Positions 11,521 to 21,718 are shown, numbered from the stretch's first letter. The stretch is DNA of 64,000 nucleotides from Type-B symbiont of Plautia stali (GCA_001485295.1 BBOA01000001.1:186001-250000); one strand, 5' to 3'. Numbers and translations are program-made. The notes: generated by a model from the sequence alone, not told the origin.

Positions 11521-11724
11521 TCACTCTTTATGGGTAACGCGATCTGCCGGAACATCTTCTGCCGCTGTTTTGGCTACGGTGGGTTCTTCATCTTTCATGG
11601 CTTTTTTGAAACCTTTGATTGCGGAGCCCAGATCGCCACCCAGTGAACGTAACTTGTTAGTGCCAAAAAGCAGCACAATAAGCGCACCGATGATCAGCAG
11701 TTTGGAAATACTGATACCTTCCAT
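11521..11724 (-). CDS. tatE: Sec-independent translocase TatE
   Basis: 67-residue TatA/TatE protein of the twin-arginine translocation pore. There is one N-terminal membrane helix ([16 protein letters not shown]), then the amphipathic helix ([20 protein letters not shown]) and a charged tail. Length and sequence match E. coli TatE. It stands alone, convergent with lipA. Confidence 0.95.
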   Translation of the reverse strand: MEGISISKLLIIGALIVLLFGTNKLRSLGGDLGSAIKGFKKAMKDEEPTVAKTAAEDVPADRVTHKE

Positions 11725-11827
11725 ACTTTACCTTCAACCTAAGCGAAAAATGAACAGCGCTATTTATGCGCAGATCGGCGCCAACCTCAACTAGATTCTG
11801 TAACAGAGTAAGATCGTTTACGCATTA

Positions 11828-12593
11828 TTAAATAAAACTGCTGAGGAACGCCTGAATGCGCGGATGCTGCGGATTGGCGATCACCTCCTCAGGCGGCCCC
11901 TGCTCCACCACCATGCTGCCATCCGTAAAGACCACCCTGTCAGCAGCTTCTTTGGCGAAGCCAATCTCATGGGTCACCACGATTATGGTCAATCCCTGAT
12001 CCGCCAGCGTGCGCATGGTGGCCAGCATTTCGCCCACCAGCTCCGGGTCAAGCGCCGAGGTCGGCTCATCAAACAAGATCAGCGGCGGCTTAATCGTCGC
12101 CAGCGCATGGGCGATGGCCACCGGAGAGATAACGCGGGCAAGCGTTCGCTTTATCGCTTAGCCCGACCGTCGCCAGCAACGAGTGCGCATAAGCTGCCGC
12201 TTCGTGACGCGGGAATTTATGCATGCCAATCGGCACCTCGGTAATGTTCTGCAGCACCGTTATATGGGGATAGAGGTTGATTGCTGGAACACCATGCCGA
12301 TCTTCTGGCGCTGATGCGCGATTTTGCGCGGTGACAGGCTATGCAGGATGCCCTTTTTCAGCTCGTAGCTAATCTGCTACTCGCCTACCATAATCGAGTC
12401 GCCGTTCATATCCTCCAGATGGTTAATACAGCGCAGAAAGGTCGATTTTCCCGAGCCGGACGGGCCGAGGATCACCACCACTTCCCCATGGAAAAACATC
12501 GAGATTCCTTTCAACGATTCCTTTCAACACTTCATTATGGCCATAGCTTTTATGCGCGTTACGTGTGCTCATCACCAGCGCAACAGTACTTAT
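11828..12593 (-). pseudogene. polar amino-acid ABC transporter ATPase (GlnQ/HisP type), decayed
   Basis: Minus-strand remnant of an ABC ATPase. Walker A (GPSGSGKST) can be read near 12440-12470 and Walker B (LILFDEPTSALDPE) near 12080, ending normally with PQHPRIQAFLSSF. At about 12121 the ABC signature is destroyed: LSG is followed directly by AIAHA, removing most of the LSGGQQQRVAIA motif with a frameshift. Further frameshifts and an amber lie near 12375-12390, and the presumed start codon reads ATA at 12591-12593. It was the last gene of a four-gene operon with the permease, binding protein and amidase remnants upstream. The family is clear; the exact substrate is not. Confidence 0.85.
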
Positions 12594-13461
12594 AGGTCCT
12601 CGCACCGGAGAGCGGCGACGTAGCGTATGACTTCGCCACCTCGACCGTGCCGCGCGCATAATAGCGCTCAATAGCCGACTGCCCGACATTCAAGATCGAG
12701 GTGATCAGCACATACTAGAACACCACTACCATCAGCATTAGTATGATTTCAAACGTACGGTTATAAACTGCCTGCACCGAGTAGAGCAGATCGCCCATCG
12801 CGATGACTCTGACCAGCGAGGCCGCTTTGATCATGCTGATCAGCTGGTTGCCACTGGGCGGAATAATGGCGCGTATCGCCTAGGGAATGATGATGCGTCT
12901 TAGCGCGCGGCGGCGGCTCATGCTAAAGGACTGAGTGATTTCGACCTAGCCGTTATCCACTGAGAGCAGACCGGCGCGGATAATTTCCGCCATATAGGCC
13001 GCTTCGTTCAGCGCCAGCCCGGCGATCGCCGCCGTCAGCGGCGTGCTTAGATCGTTGGTGTTACAGCTGGCCCAAGTGAGAGAGGTCCAAGGCAGTGTCA
13101 GCGATAGCGTGGGAAACAGCGTCGACAGGTTGTACGAGAAGATCAGCTGCACCAGCAGCGGCATGCCGCCGAAGAGCCAGACATAGAAGCTGGCGATGCC
13201 GCTCAGCAGCTGGTTTTCCGACAGACGCCACACCGCCATTAGCAGTCCCAATAGGGTACCGAGGATCATCGACACTAGGGTTAAGCCGAGTGTGATCTCT
13301 AGCCCTTTCAACACCGAAGCTTTGATAAACCACTGCAGCACTACCTTCCATTCGAAGTTGCGATTGGTGGCGACCAGACAGAGAAAATTCGAGGCGACGA
13401 TCAGCACCACAACCTAGGAGATCTAGCGTCCCTAGGCGGGCGCGCTGCGAGCGTAAGCCAT
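12594..13461 (-). pseudogene. polar amino-acid ABC transporter permease, decayed by amber codons
   Basis: From an ATG at 13459-13461 the HisM/GlnP-type permease can be followed in one frame (ITLGLTLVSMILGTLLGLLMAV; then ALNEAAYMAEIIRAG, the EAA loop; then IRAIIPPSGNQLISMIKAASLV). It is interrupted by at least six amber codons. Two, at 12945-12949 and 12879-12883, read CTAGG on the coding strand where Gln (CCAGG) is expected. Others replace Trp (TGG to TAG) near 13420-13435 and 12714-12719. Little frameshifting is seen, so decay here is mainly by point mutation to TAG. Confidence 0.85.
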
Positions 13462-13510
13462 GTCGCGCTGCTACACGTCGGCCTTATCCCTAGCTCGAGT
13501 ATTGTGGCTA

Positions 13511-14300
13511 GCTGAACTCATTTAGCCGCCCCCTAGCCAAGTTCAGGCCCGGCGCGCTAATCATGTTGCCATCCAGCTTCCACTTTTTCACGATGGCGGC
13601 GTAAGTGCCGTTTTGATAGAGCACCTAATAGGCCTCCAGCACCACCTGCCCCAGCGCCAAGCCTTTCGGCACCACCGTTACCTAAAGATACCGCCGAAGC
13701 TGTTTTTCTGCCTTTTTCCCGCCAGCTCAAGCTTGACCCTTAGCCTGCTCGATAAAGCACGTCAGCGGCGCCTGCGAAGAGAAGAAGGCGTCAGAGCGCT
13801 TTGAGCATACCGCAAGATGGCTGGTCGGTGAAAGGCTGGCTTGCCCGCCGCCACGCAGGCCTCCGAATGCTTGCGGATCACCTGTTCCGCTGAGCCAGCC
13901 GCCATCACCGCGATACGTTTGCCGCAGGTATCGTCCAACCCGTTGATTTTTTTGCGAGTTACCTTTTTGCACGTCAAACACCACGAACTCCTGCACGAAG
14001 TCGACGAAGTGCACCTTATGCTAGCAATCCGGGTAGTCGCCTATCGGGCCGATAGCCAGCTAGTAGCGGCCGAAGTTGATGCCGGAGAGCACGCCCAAGA
14101 GGCCGCTGACCGTGGCATGCTCGATTTTTACTCCTAGCAGCTTGGCCCAGCGCGGTGGTGAGATCGGCTGAAGCGCCATCCATCGCGTGCAGGCCGTTAA
14201 CAATCTCATAAGGCGGAAAGGATCCGTTGTTCACGGAGATCATCCTGCCAACCTGTTTGATGGCGTCGGGCAGACGATCGTGTAGCACCTAGTCGACCTT
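13511..14300 (-). pseudogene. amino-acid ABC transporter substrate-binding protein, decayed
   Basis: Binding-protein-like sequence: LPDAIKQ, then ISVNNGSFPPYEIVNGLHAMDG (the usual entry of family-3 solute-binding proteins), and the C-terminal IVKKWKLDGNMISAPG near 13560. Several frameshifts (near 14130, 13980 and 13840) and ambers break it. It lies between the amidase and permease remnants, in an order typical of an amino-acid uptake operon. Loss of the whole system, rather than one gene, indicates that the substrate is no longer needed or available. Confidence 0.75.
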
Positions 14301-14319
14301 TTGCGTGGGGATCGCGCTG

Positions 14320-15081
14320 CGGCATGAATCAGCGAGGCGCTCAGGTCAAGCGCCAGCAGGATAGCAGTTGCACTCTTTTAGCACGCTGCACACATAAGCG
14401 ATACGCTGCGGGTCAAAGTCGGCAAAAAACAGCGCGGGAGATTCCGGCACTTTGGCGATGGCGACGCCAAGCGGATCGGCGGATCTATCGCTAGGCTATT
14501 GTCGATGTTGCTTGGACCGCAATCGCCTACCGCCACCATATAGCAGGTCTCCTCCAGCTCGCGCCGTGGTCAGCAGCGCTCAGTGCATCTCTTTTAGCGG
14601 CACTTTTACCTAGGCGGCAGGCACACCAGTACCTCGGCGCCGTCCAGCACCAGACGGCACGCCAGCTCTAGGAAGCGCACGTTATAGCAGGTCATCAGGC
14701 CGACCTTCATACTAGCGCCCCACCGGCGGCGGAATAACATAGCCGGGATTGAGGCGCTGCGACTCCTGCATCGCGAAGACGCCATAGAGATGCAGCTTCT
14801 CATAGGCGGCGATAATCTCGCCGTTGCGCTGCGCCATCAGCACGTTCAGCACCTTGTTGCCGTCGATCGGTACATACACGCTCATGCATGGTGGTAAGCG
14901 CCTGCGCCAGCAGCTGCGTCAGAAACAGCAGCTGCGTCAGAAAGGAGCCGTCCAGTAGCGGGCGCTCGTCTAGCGCCGCTTCAATAACCAGTTTGAACCC
15001 GTCTGGTTTCAGGTCTCCCAGCGCCAGCGGCGTAAAGTAATCTCAGTCACGCACCGCCAGTCTGACGATTAGTTTGCTCAT
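14320..15081 (-). pseudogene. carbon-nitrogen hydrolase (nitrilase-superfamily amidase), decayed
   Basis: Minus-strand remnant from the ATG at 15079-15081 (MSKLIVRLAV) with nitrilase-superfamily landmarks: AAYEKLHLYG (catalytic Lys region) and GLMTCYNVRFLELACRL (catalytic Cys region). Multiple frameshifts, an internal duplicated CAGCTGCTGTTTCTGACG-like segment near 14920-14945 and ambers (near 14706) disrupt it. It is the first gene of the dead transporter operon and divergent from a MocR-type regulator, suggesting the pathway imported an amide or nitrile-like amino compound and hydrolysed it. That role is inference. Confidence 0.75.
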
Positions 15082-15257
15082 GTTTACCCCATATGCAGGG
15101 TGCGCCAGTCGCGCCGATTATTTATTCATCAAATAGTGTTTGAATTTGATAATAATTCGGGAATACTTATCTGAACAATCATTAATTTGTTACTGAACAA
15201 AGTTTTTTCTTATTACGCAAACGGTCGCTCCTATCTGGCTTAGCGAACACATCGCTG

Positions 15258-16490
15258 AGACCTCGGTGAAAAGCGTCACGATGGCCGCCTCCACGATAAT
15301 CTGCGAGGGAAAGATTGCGGACGGCATGCAGATGCCTTCAGTGCGCAAGCTGGCGGAACAGCTTTGCGTGAGCCCGGTGATAGTGTCGGCCGCCTAGGCG
15401 CAGCTAACAAAACAGAAGGTGCTGGCGGGCAAAGGGCATAGCGGCGTCTGGGTCTCCGGCAATACGGTAATGCCGAGGCCGATCCGCCTTAAAAAAGCGT
15501 CAACTACGGTGATAACATTCGCGCCGATCTGCAGCCCGCGTTACAGGTGCGTTGCGCTCTCCCCATCTCAACAGCTATATCTGCGCGAGGCGATATCGCC
15601 GTTGCTGATAGTGGCCATTCAGCCGCGCTAGCCTTACGCCGCCGAAGCCTTTCTGGCGACGGACGGCGGCTTCGACGCCATGAATCTAGTGGTGCAGACG
15701 CTGGTTCCACCCGGCGATCGAGTAGTGATTGAAGATCCCACCGCGACGCGGCTGCTGGATATGCTGGGTAACGTGGGCACGGAGATTTTGCCCCTAGCCT
15801 ACGACGATGAAGGGCCGCTGCCAGAGATGCTGGCAGCGCTGCTGTAAAAGTCGCCGGTAATGGTGATCTACCAGCCGCATCCCCACTTCGCGACCGACAG
15901 CGGCGCGTCAGGCCGCGCTGGCTCAGACGTTGGCGCAGAGCGCCACGCTGATTGTTGAAGATGACGGCATCGGCGATCTCTCCGCGGCGCCCGCCCCTAG
16001 AGCCTCGGCGAGCGCTTCCCGGAGCGCACTATTCACGTGCGTTCGTTTTTCAAAGCCTATGAGCCCGCCTGTGTCTGGCGGTGCTCTCCGCGACTGGCGA
16101 GATGGTGAGGCGCATCCAAGCGTGGCGCAATTTTGGCATCAGCTGGAGCAGCCAAATTTTGCAGGATAGAGTTGCATAGCTGCTGCAGGATGTAGCCACG
16201 CAGGAGAAGATCGCCGTCGCGTGCAATCTATCGACAGCGGCGGGAGAAAATGCTGGCGGACGCTGCAGCTGCGTGATGGGCTTAGCATCTGCATACTGGT
16301 CGCGGCGGAGCCGTACACCATGATCACCCCTTGGCAGCACGCGGCATTGCCGCATTGCTGGGCGAACGTTGCCGGCCGGGGCCGCCGCAGTTTATTCGCG
16401 TCAGTATCGCCTGCGTGCAGGAGGTGCAGCTGGAGATGCTGGCCACCGCGCTGACTATCGGCTTCCGGGCGCGAGGCCAAGCTCAGCTCA
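15258..16490 (+). pseudogene. MocR/GntR-family regulator with aminotransferase-like domain, decayed
   Basis: A GntR winged-helix region is readable near 15300-15420 (GKIADGMQMPSVRKLAEQLCVSP, then an amber at 15395-15397). It is followed by aminotransferase-fold fragments (FGDNIRADLQPA near 15510; VVIEDPTATRLLDMLG near 15725; SPVMVIYQPHPHF near 15850; FIRVSIACVQEVQLEML near 16395). Ambers, an ochre at 15844-15846 and several frameshifts kill it. It is divergent from the dead amidase/ABC operon and was presumably its regulator. The family is reasonably certain; the ligand is unknown. Confidence 0.75.
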
Positions 16491-16845
16491 GATCTTTGAT
16501 ATGGTAGCGCGGCGACTCGACGAGCCTTCGCGCTGGTAGAACTGATTCGCCTTCAGCCGCGAGGCGTGATAGTGCACTTACCATACGGTCACATCCACGC
16601 TACGCCGCCATCGCTTCGTCGTGCTGCAACAGCTGCTGGCCAACCCCTTGCCGCAGATCAAGACAGGTATTAATCCGTCACGGAATATTAAGGCTGCTTT
16701 AATCTTTCCCTGCGAAGTTGGGCCGACGCGTCGTCGAAGAGAGTCGAATGAAAGCATGACACCGTGAAGCATAGAAAAAGTCGTTGCGTTGATGCTGGCG
16801 CTGGGTAGCATCACAGGCGGGTTCTACAGTCTTCTTTCTTCTTTA
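16491..16845. other. unassigned degenerate stretch
   Basis: About 350 bases between the MocR remnant and the cspE terminator. A plus-strand frame reads DEPFALVELIRLQPRGVIVH with stops around it, but I cannot assign a family. crcB, expected near cspE in E. coli, is not recognisable. Confidence 0.4.
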
Positions 16846-16856
16846 GCTATAAAAAA

Positions 16857-16877
16857 CCCGCCTGGGGGCGGGTTTTT
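16857..16877 (-). terminator. cspE terminator
   Basis: Stem CCCGCC / GGCGGG (16857-16862 and 16867-16872) with loop TGGG and runs of A (left) and T (right). The minus-strand reading places it directly after the cspE stop; the T run on the plus side makes it bidirectional. Confidence 0.88.
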
Positions 16878-16895
16878 GAAATTCTGACTGTTAAC

Positions 16896-17105
16896 TTACA
16901 AGCTGATAACGTTAGCAGCAGATGGGCCTTTAGCGCCTTCGGTGATTTCAAACTCAACGCGCTGGCCTTCAGCCAAGGTTTTGAAACCGTTGCTCTGGAT
17001 AGCAGAGAAGTGTACGAACACGTCTTTGCTGCCATCTTCTGGGGTAATGAAACCGAATCCTTTAGATTCATTGAACCACTTAACGTTACCTTTGATCTTG
17101 GACAT
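16896..17105 (-). CDS. cspE: cold-shock protein CspE
   Basis: 69-residue single cold-shock domain, an RNA/ssDNA-binding transcription antiterminator and RNA chaperone. RNP1 (KGFGFITP) and RNP2 (VFVHF) are both present, and the sequence is almost identical to E. coli CspE. The ATG at 17103-17105 follows AAGGTAA. It lies upstream of its own terminator and next to pagP, as in relatives. Confidence 0.97.
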   Translation of the reverse strand: MSKIKGNVKWFNESKGFGFITPEDGSKDVFVHFSAIQSNGFKTLAEGQRVEFEITEGAKGPSAANVISL

Positions 17106-17254
17106 CTATATTACCTTTACATGAAAAATGGACACTAAACTGTGTCAGCGTCTAGTACAGCAATTTCGGTGACATTTGTCCAGCGCCAATTAAATAAAAA
17201 GTGATAAATATCCCCTTTTTACGCTTTCTGACCCTTTGCTGTCTTGGCAAAAAG

Positions 17255-17827
17255 TCAGAACTGGAACCTGAGCCAAGCGAAATAGACGTTGCCGTTTTTG
17301 TAATTGCCTGGAATATAAGTCATCTGGAAGTTTACCGGGCCATATCCCACCGACGCCAGCGGCAGTAACGTGGGCACAGGAATATAGTCCCAGTTATGAC
17401 GTGCCGTGACACCTGCGGTGTAGCCTGCACCAAGGTGGAAGCGCTGGTCGCTCAGTGGACGCCAAGTCGCTTCCCAGCCGTAGCCGCCGAACGGCTCCCA
17501 CTTATTAAACGAATCTTTAAACGCCATCAGATAGAGGCCGTGCCAGTTGCCCTTTTCGTCATAACGAGAGATGTCGTCGCCGGCGCCCCAAGGGCGTTCG
17601 TTATAGCGATTGATATGATCGTCGTCATAGATCCAGCGGTTATGCCAAGTGACCACGGGCAGATAAAAATCTTTATGCTGCGGCTTCTGCCAAGTTTGCT
17701 GCACGTTATCTCTAAAGATCTGCCAGCCGTTTTGCAGGTTTTCGCTCAGCGTCGCTGCCTGGACAGAGCAAGTGAGAACAAGCGCGGAGCACGCTCCGGC
17801 AAAGGAGCTCAGAATATTCCGGTTCAC
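17255..17827 (-). CDS. pagP: lipid A palmitoyltransferase PagP
   Basis: Outer-membrane beta-barrel enzyme that moves palmitate from phospholipid to lipid A, giving resistance to cationic peptides. I place the start at the GTG at 17825-17827 (MNRNILSS..., preceded by AGGAAA), giving about 190 residues with a signal peptide ending VQA. A start 21 codons upstream has no such support. The active-site region is intact: His in VTWHNRW and Asp-Ser in [10 protein letters not shown]. The barrel ends with aromatic FAWLRFQF as expected. In relatives PhoP controls pagP; I could not see a convincing PhoP box. Confidence 0.93.
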   Translation of the reverse strand: MNRNILSSFAGACSALVLTCSVQAATLSENLQNGWQIFRDNVQQTWQKPQHKDFYLPVVTWHNRWIYDDDHINRYNERPWGAGDDISRYDEKGNWHGLYLMAFKDSFNKWEPFGGYGWEATWRPLSDQRFHLGAGYTAGVTARHNWDYIPVPTLLPLASVGYGPVNFQMTYIPGNYKNGNVYFAWLRFQF

Positions 17828-18213
17828 AACAGTTTTCCTGTACTGATCGACGGCGGTCTGACCGGCTTGCTCCTTAAAGGTCGCGCTCATCGGGCTAAGA
17901 AAAATCCTATATATTGAGCATTATTATACCCACCCAAACTAAAATGGTGGTAGGTGGTAAAGCAAGCGGTAAAATGCTGGTTTTTCCTATACCTCTGGAG
18001 AAAACAGCAATCAAGTTGCCGCTTATGTCGGCTGATACTGTGCGACAAGCGCCATTCCCCGCCGAGACAATTACTCTTTGAAATTAACAAGAAACAAAAC
18101 AGCAAAACCAAAAGGTAACGCGCATTAATTGTTAAGGTTTAGGATTTTTGATAAATATTATGGGATGCTTCATTAGAATACCTGCTGTTCGTTTAGGGCA
18201 AGGAGAGCATAAA

Positions 18214-18447
18214 ATGGTGATGAAAATTCGCTGCACCGCCTGCGGCAGCGCTAAATTTACTTTTAGCCATGCTCTTTCATTAGCCATGCTCTTTCATCAG
18301 ATTCATCAGACGCAGACTTTCACAGCGCGCGGCGCCAGCTGTAACAAAAAGCTAACGGCGCGAGATCTGTTGCCGAATACGCCGCTTGATCCCATTACGC
18401 GCTGTCTAGTTTCGCAAGCGAAGAAGGATAACAATAAGGGAACCTGA
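18214..18447 (+). CDS. small zinc-ribbon-like protein with internal tandem duplication
   Basis: A 77-residue frame begins at the ATG at 18214 behind AAGGAG (18200-18205). It starts MVMKIRCTACGSAKF (C-x2-C) and later has GASCNKKLTARDL, resembling the halves of a small zinc ribbon, but the second pair keeps only one Cys. Between them 17 bases (18264-18280) are repeated exactly at 18281-18297, which changes the frame. The protein may be a damaged gene rather than a working one. I do not recognise a named family. Confidence 0.45.
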   Translation: MVMKIRCTACGSAKFTFSHALSLAMLFHQIHQTQTFTARGASCNKKLTARDLLPNTPLDPITRCLVSQAKKDNNKGT

Positions 18448-18548
18448 GCAGTGCTCTTGCGGATTAAGAAGATGAGCTTAGATACCCCTGTCAGCGTCAA
18501 TAACCCTGCGATGAAAATGATAGCAATAATCCACAAAATTATTTTCAT
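18306..18548 (-). CDS. YohP-like small membrane protein, stop codon lost
   Basis: From the ATG at 18546-18548 (AGGA nearby upstream) the first 27 residues, MKIILWIIAIIFIAGLLTLT followed by GVSKLIF, closely resemble the 27-residue E. coli membrane protein YohP, which has one membrane helix. In E. coli the protein ends at this point. Here the frame runs on for about 53 more residues (LIRKSTAQ...) to 18306, suggesting a lost stop or a small indel. The extension overlaps the opposite-strand zinc-ribbon-like ORF. Identity is by memory of the YohP sequence; whether the long form is made is unknown. Confidence 0.5.
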   Translation of the reverse strand: MKIILWIIAIIFIAGLLTLTGVSKLIFLIRKSTAQVPLLLSFFACETRQRVMGSSGVFGNRSRAVSFLLQLAPRAVKVCV

Positions 18549-18815
18549 ATCTTTGTCCTGTTCCTCTGCCAGTAAAAAAACGTTTCAGGATAGATAAGAA
18601 CGTAGCTTATCGCTGCGTTTTTGCCGGAGACGGCTTCAGCCCGATATGGTCTGCGTCGTTTCAAACAATCCTGAACAATTTCTGTGACGCTGGTCGCAGA
18701 TGCTGATTTTTTAACCACTTCGCGCTTCGTTTCTTCGCTCTTCCCTCACTAAACTTTTAGCGCTAAAGGCAGGTTTCTGCAAGTACGAATGTTAGACGAG
18801 TAATAAGGAGACACT

Positions 18816-19061
18816 ATGAGCATAATAAACACTAGTATGGGACGCTACAGCCTTAAGGCGAAAAATGCTGGCGATCACATCAAAGGATCGTTCGCTATCA
18901 ATGATGAAGGCGGTACACAGCTCACCATGCAAGAGTTTGAAGAGCATTACCTTGATGATGTTGTCAACAATGTCATCTACCCCGTCACTGGCGGTAATCG
19001 CGAGATTACGCGCGATCTGCGTGAGCAAATGGTAAAAGCTGGCTTTGAACAACCGCATTAA
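18816..19061 (+). CDS. hypothetical 81-residue protein
   Basis: Begins with ATG behind a strong ribosome site (AAGGAG, 18805-18810) and encodes MSIINTSMGRYSLKAKNAGD... ending GFEQPH. It is acidic to neutral, without membrane segments or a signal peptide. Just after the stop lies a GGGCCA / TGGCCC hairpin (19073-19078 and 19086-19091) that could end transcription. The intact frame, ribosome site and hairpin make it a believable gene. I do not recognise the family and propose no function. Confidence 0.6.
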   Translation: MSIINTSMGRYSLKAKNAGDHIKGSFAINDEGGTQLTMQEFEEHYLDDVVNNVIYPVTGGNREITRDLREQMVKAGFEQPH

Positions 19062-19172
19062 CCCCCTGCATCGGGCCATACGTTGTGGCCCTTCTCCGCT
19101 GCTAAAATTCTCGCTTGCCTTGGTATTATTTGATCGCAGGATGCGGTACAGCCTAAAGAGGAGAAGAGCAAG

Positions 19173-20051
19173 GTGAGTTCACTCACCTTGCGCGACTGCA
19201 TCAGTTCGTACAGACAATGTGTCTGTACGCCCGCAGCGATGCTGACGAGGCGCGTCCGGTGGCGGATCATCTGGTGGCGGCAAACCTAGCTAGACACGAC
19301 TCTCACGGCGTCGGCATGATCCCCAGCTATATGACTTCGTTCAGCCAAGGGCATCTACAGCTTAATCAGCATCCGGTGCTAGAGAAAGACGCCGGCGCGG
19401 TGTTGACCTTTCATACTAGGCGCAGTTTCGGTCAGGTGGCTGCGTTTGAAGCGATGCAGCAAGGTATCGCCGCAGTCGGCCTGCACCACTCTCACCATAT
19501 CGGCTGCATCGGCCACTGGGCCGAACAGTGCGCGGCGGCGGGATTTATCTTGTTTCACTTCGTCAACGTGATGGGCGATCCGAAAGGGGGTATGTGCCGA
19601 CGGGTTACCTTATCGATCGTTAGGGCCAGCCGACGCAGCAGCCTGCTGTGATGCATAAAGCGCCCTACGGCTCGCTGCTACCGTTCGGACTACACAAAGG
19701 CTACGCGCTGGCGACGATGTGCAAAATCCTCGGCGGCGGACGGCACTACCCCACGGGGAGACGGTGCTCGCTAGCCATGACGCCATTTATAACTGCATGA
19801 CCACCGTTATCCTCAACTCGGAGGCGTTCAACGCGCTGTCGATGCAGGAGGAAGCGGAAGCGTTTCTTTGACTGGGTAAAGCGATCGCCACAGAGCGGCA
19901 GCGAGCCGATTAAGGTGCCGGGCGAAGTAGGAAGAGATGAATCGCGCCCTGCGCGAGCACGAAGGCATTCTGCCGGACGCAAACAGCTGGCGACAAATCT
20001 GCCTAGCGGCGGTGCAGGTGGACATGCTCTAAGAGGAACTGGCCAGCTAAA
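19173..20051 (+). pseudogene. malate/lactate dehydrogenase-family oxidoreductase (YbiC-like), decayed
   Basis: Starts at a GTG at 19173 and can be followed as the Ldh/YbiC family: DSHGVGMIPSYMTSF, FGQVAAFEAMQQGIAAVG, SHHIGCIGHWAEQCAAAGFI. After MGDP (about 19576) a deletion removes the middle, and the sequence resumes near 19640 with PFGLHKGYALATMC and ends with ANSWRQICLAAVQ. Frameshifts occur early (near 19240) and late (near 19865 and 19930), and there are ambers. The family oxidises 2-hydroxy acids with NAD(P). The start codon lies in a 9-bp hairpin (19169-19177 with 19182-19190). Confidence 0.8.
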
Positions 20052-20092
20052 ACGTCAGCCGCCGGGCAGCACGCCCGGCGGCCTAGGTTAAA

Positions 20093-21115
20093 TCACGTAC
20101 GACAGTAGCATACAGCCCCCCAGACCGCAGACCGAAATAATGGTTTCCAGCGCTGACCAAGAGTGAATAGTTTCGCCAATCGTCAGGTTGAAATACTCTT
20201 TAAACAGCTAGAAGCCTAGGTCGTTAGCCTAGGTCGTTAACTTGGGAGAAGATAACGCTGCCTGATCCAACCACTATCACCATCAGCTCTGGGCTGGCGC
20301 CGCTGCTGGCAATCAGGGGCGCGACGATGGTGCCGCGGATTCCAGCGTGATACGCATTACGGCGGCGATCGACTAAGCCGCGAGATGTTGCTCTCCTGCA
20401 TCCATCATCGCGGCGATATATTTATCGACGCCGCTGTTTACCAGCACCTGCTTGAACGCCCAGCCGCCGCCGATAATCAGCAGCATCATGGTGATGATTT
20501 TTATTGAGTCGGTAATGGTGCCCATTACCTCGTCCATAGTACGCTCGAGATTCAGGCCGAAGGTAAAGATGGTGATCAGCACCGCAATCAGCGTCGCCAT
20601 CACCGGATAGCCAAAAAATTCCGCGTAGGCAGCAGCGTATGGCCTTTCGGCAGTGCCATTTCCGCTAGCGCGAGCAGCACCACCGGCACCAGCGCGGTCT
20701 AGACGCTGACGCCGAAGCCCGGCATCTCCTCTTCACTTAACGTTTTCAGGTTATATAGTCCTTCCGGGATCGGTTTATCGATCTTTTTCAGAAAACGGGC
20801 GTAAACCGGTCCGGCGACCGTCGGAATGCCGAGCAGCGTGACCCACAGCAGGGTTTTACCCATACCGGCGTTAAACAAGCGTCGCGATCGCCGTCGGGCC
20901 GAGATGTGGCGGCAGAAAGCCGTGCGTAACCGACAGCACGGCCGCCATCGGCACGCCGACGTAGAACAGTGACACGCGCGCCGAGGCGGCGATGCTGAAC
21001 ACCAGCAGCATCAGCGCGAAGCCGACGGTAAAACCGGTCAGCACCAGCGCCCACTGAATATATTGCTTGCCGAACTTTTCAACCAGCGTGGTAAAGGGTT
21101 CAGCACCATGATGCA
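20093..21115 (-). pseudogene. GntP-family gluconate:H+ symporter, 5' end lost
   Basis: Membrane-protein remnant with GntP-family stretches: MAAVLSVTHGFLPPHLGPTA (near 20900), GMGKTLLWVTLLGIPTVAGP, and IIGGGWAFKQVLVNSGVDKY (near 20450), down to the C-terminal TIGETIHSWSALETII. Ambers, frameshifts and a 13-bp tandem duplication (20213-20225 and 20226-20238) disrupt it. The N-terminal part is missing: the frame ends at about 21115, where an oppositely oriented dehydrogenase remnant, also headless, begins. Sugar-acid uptake by this route is lost. Confidence 0.8.
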
Positions 21116-21717
21116 ACATCCACTGCCGACGGCGCGCTATCTGGAAAAAGTCGGCGATACGCAGGCGCAGGCGGTTACCCTGCCGCTGATCGCCGTGCCG
21201 ACCACGGCAGGCCCCGGCAGCGAAGCAACGCAGAACGCCGTGGTGACCGATATCAAGGTTAAGGCATCGCTACGTCATCTGGTCTTTGTTCCGCAAGTAG
21301 CGATTCTGGATGCGGATCTGCTGAAGAGGCGAGCCCGATAAGGTGCTGGCAATCTGCAGCATCGACGCCTTTACTCACCTGTTTGATGCTTATCTCTCTA
21401 GCAAAGGCAATCTGTTTAGCTGTCAGCTGTCGATGACCGGACTGCGCCAGTTTGTGCAGGCCTAGCCTGCGCTGAACCTCGACTATGCGTAGGGCGATGC
21501 AGCGCTGGTTTGGCGTTATCTACGGCATCGCCGGCGAAGTGGGCACGATCAAGCCGTATCACCATAGCGAGGTGTAGAGACGCAAACGCTGAGCGCCGAG
21601 GAGGTGGAATGGATTCTTGCGCGCGCCAAGCGCCAATAGTAAGATTTTCTGGTGAGCTACAATCAGCAGGCAATGCGCGCGATGCTGACGCAGGCGTGGC
21701 AAATCACGGCGGCATAA
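21116..21717 (+). pseudogene. iron-containing alcohol dehydrogenase, 5' end lost
   Basis: Reads HPLPTARYLEKVGDTQ, then PLIAVPTTAGPGSEATQNAV (nucleotide-binding and dimer region of the Fe-ADH family), then ASLRHLVFVPQVAILDADLL, then frameshifts (near 21327) and SIDAFTHLFDAYLS. The C-terminus is read as LSAEEVEWILARAKRQ followed by an amber. The first part of the protein is absent. The junction at about 21115 faces the headless symporter, so one deletion probably removed both 5' ends and the shared promoter region. Confidence 0.78.
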
Positions 21718-21718
21718 C

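Noticed and set aside
17890-18120. PhoP box upstream of pagP
   Set aside because: T-rich GTTT-like words occur on the minus strand, but no pair of hexamers with the required five-base spacing could be found.
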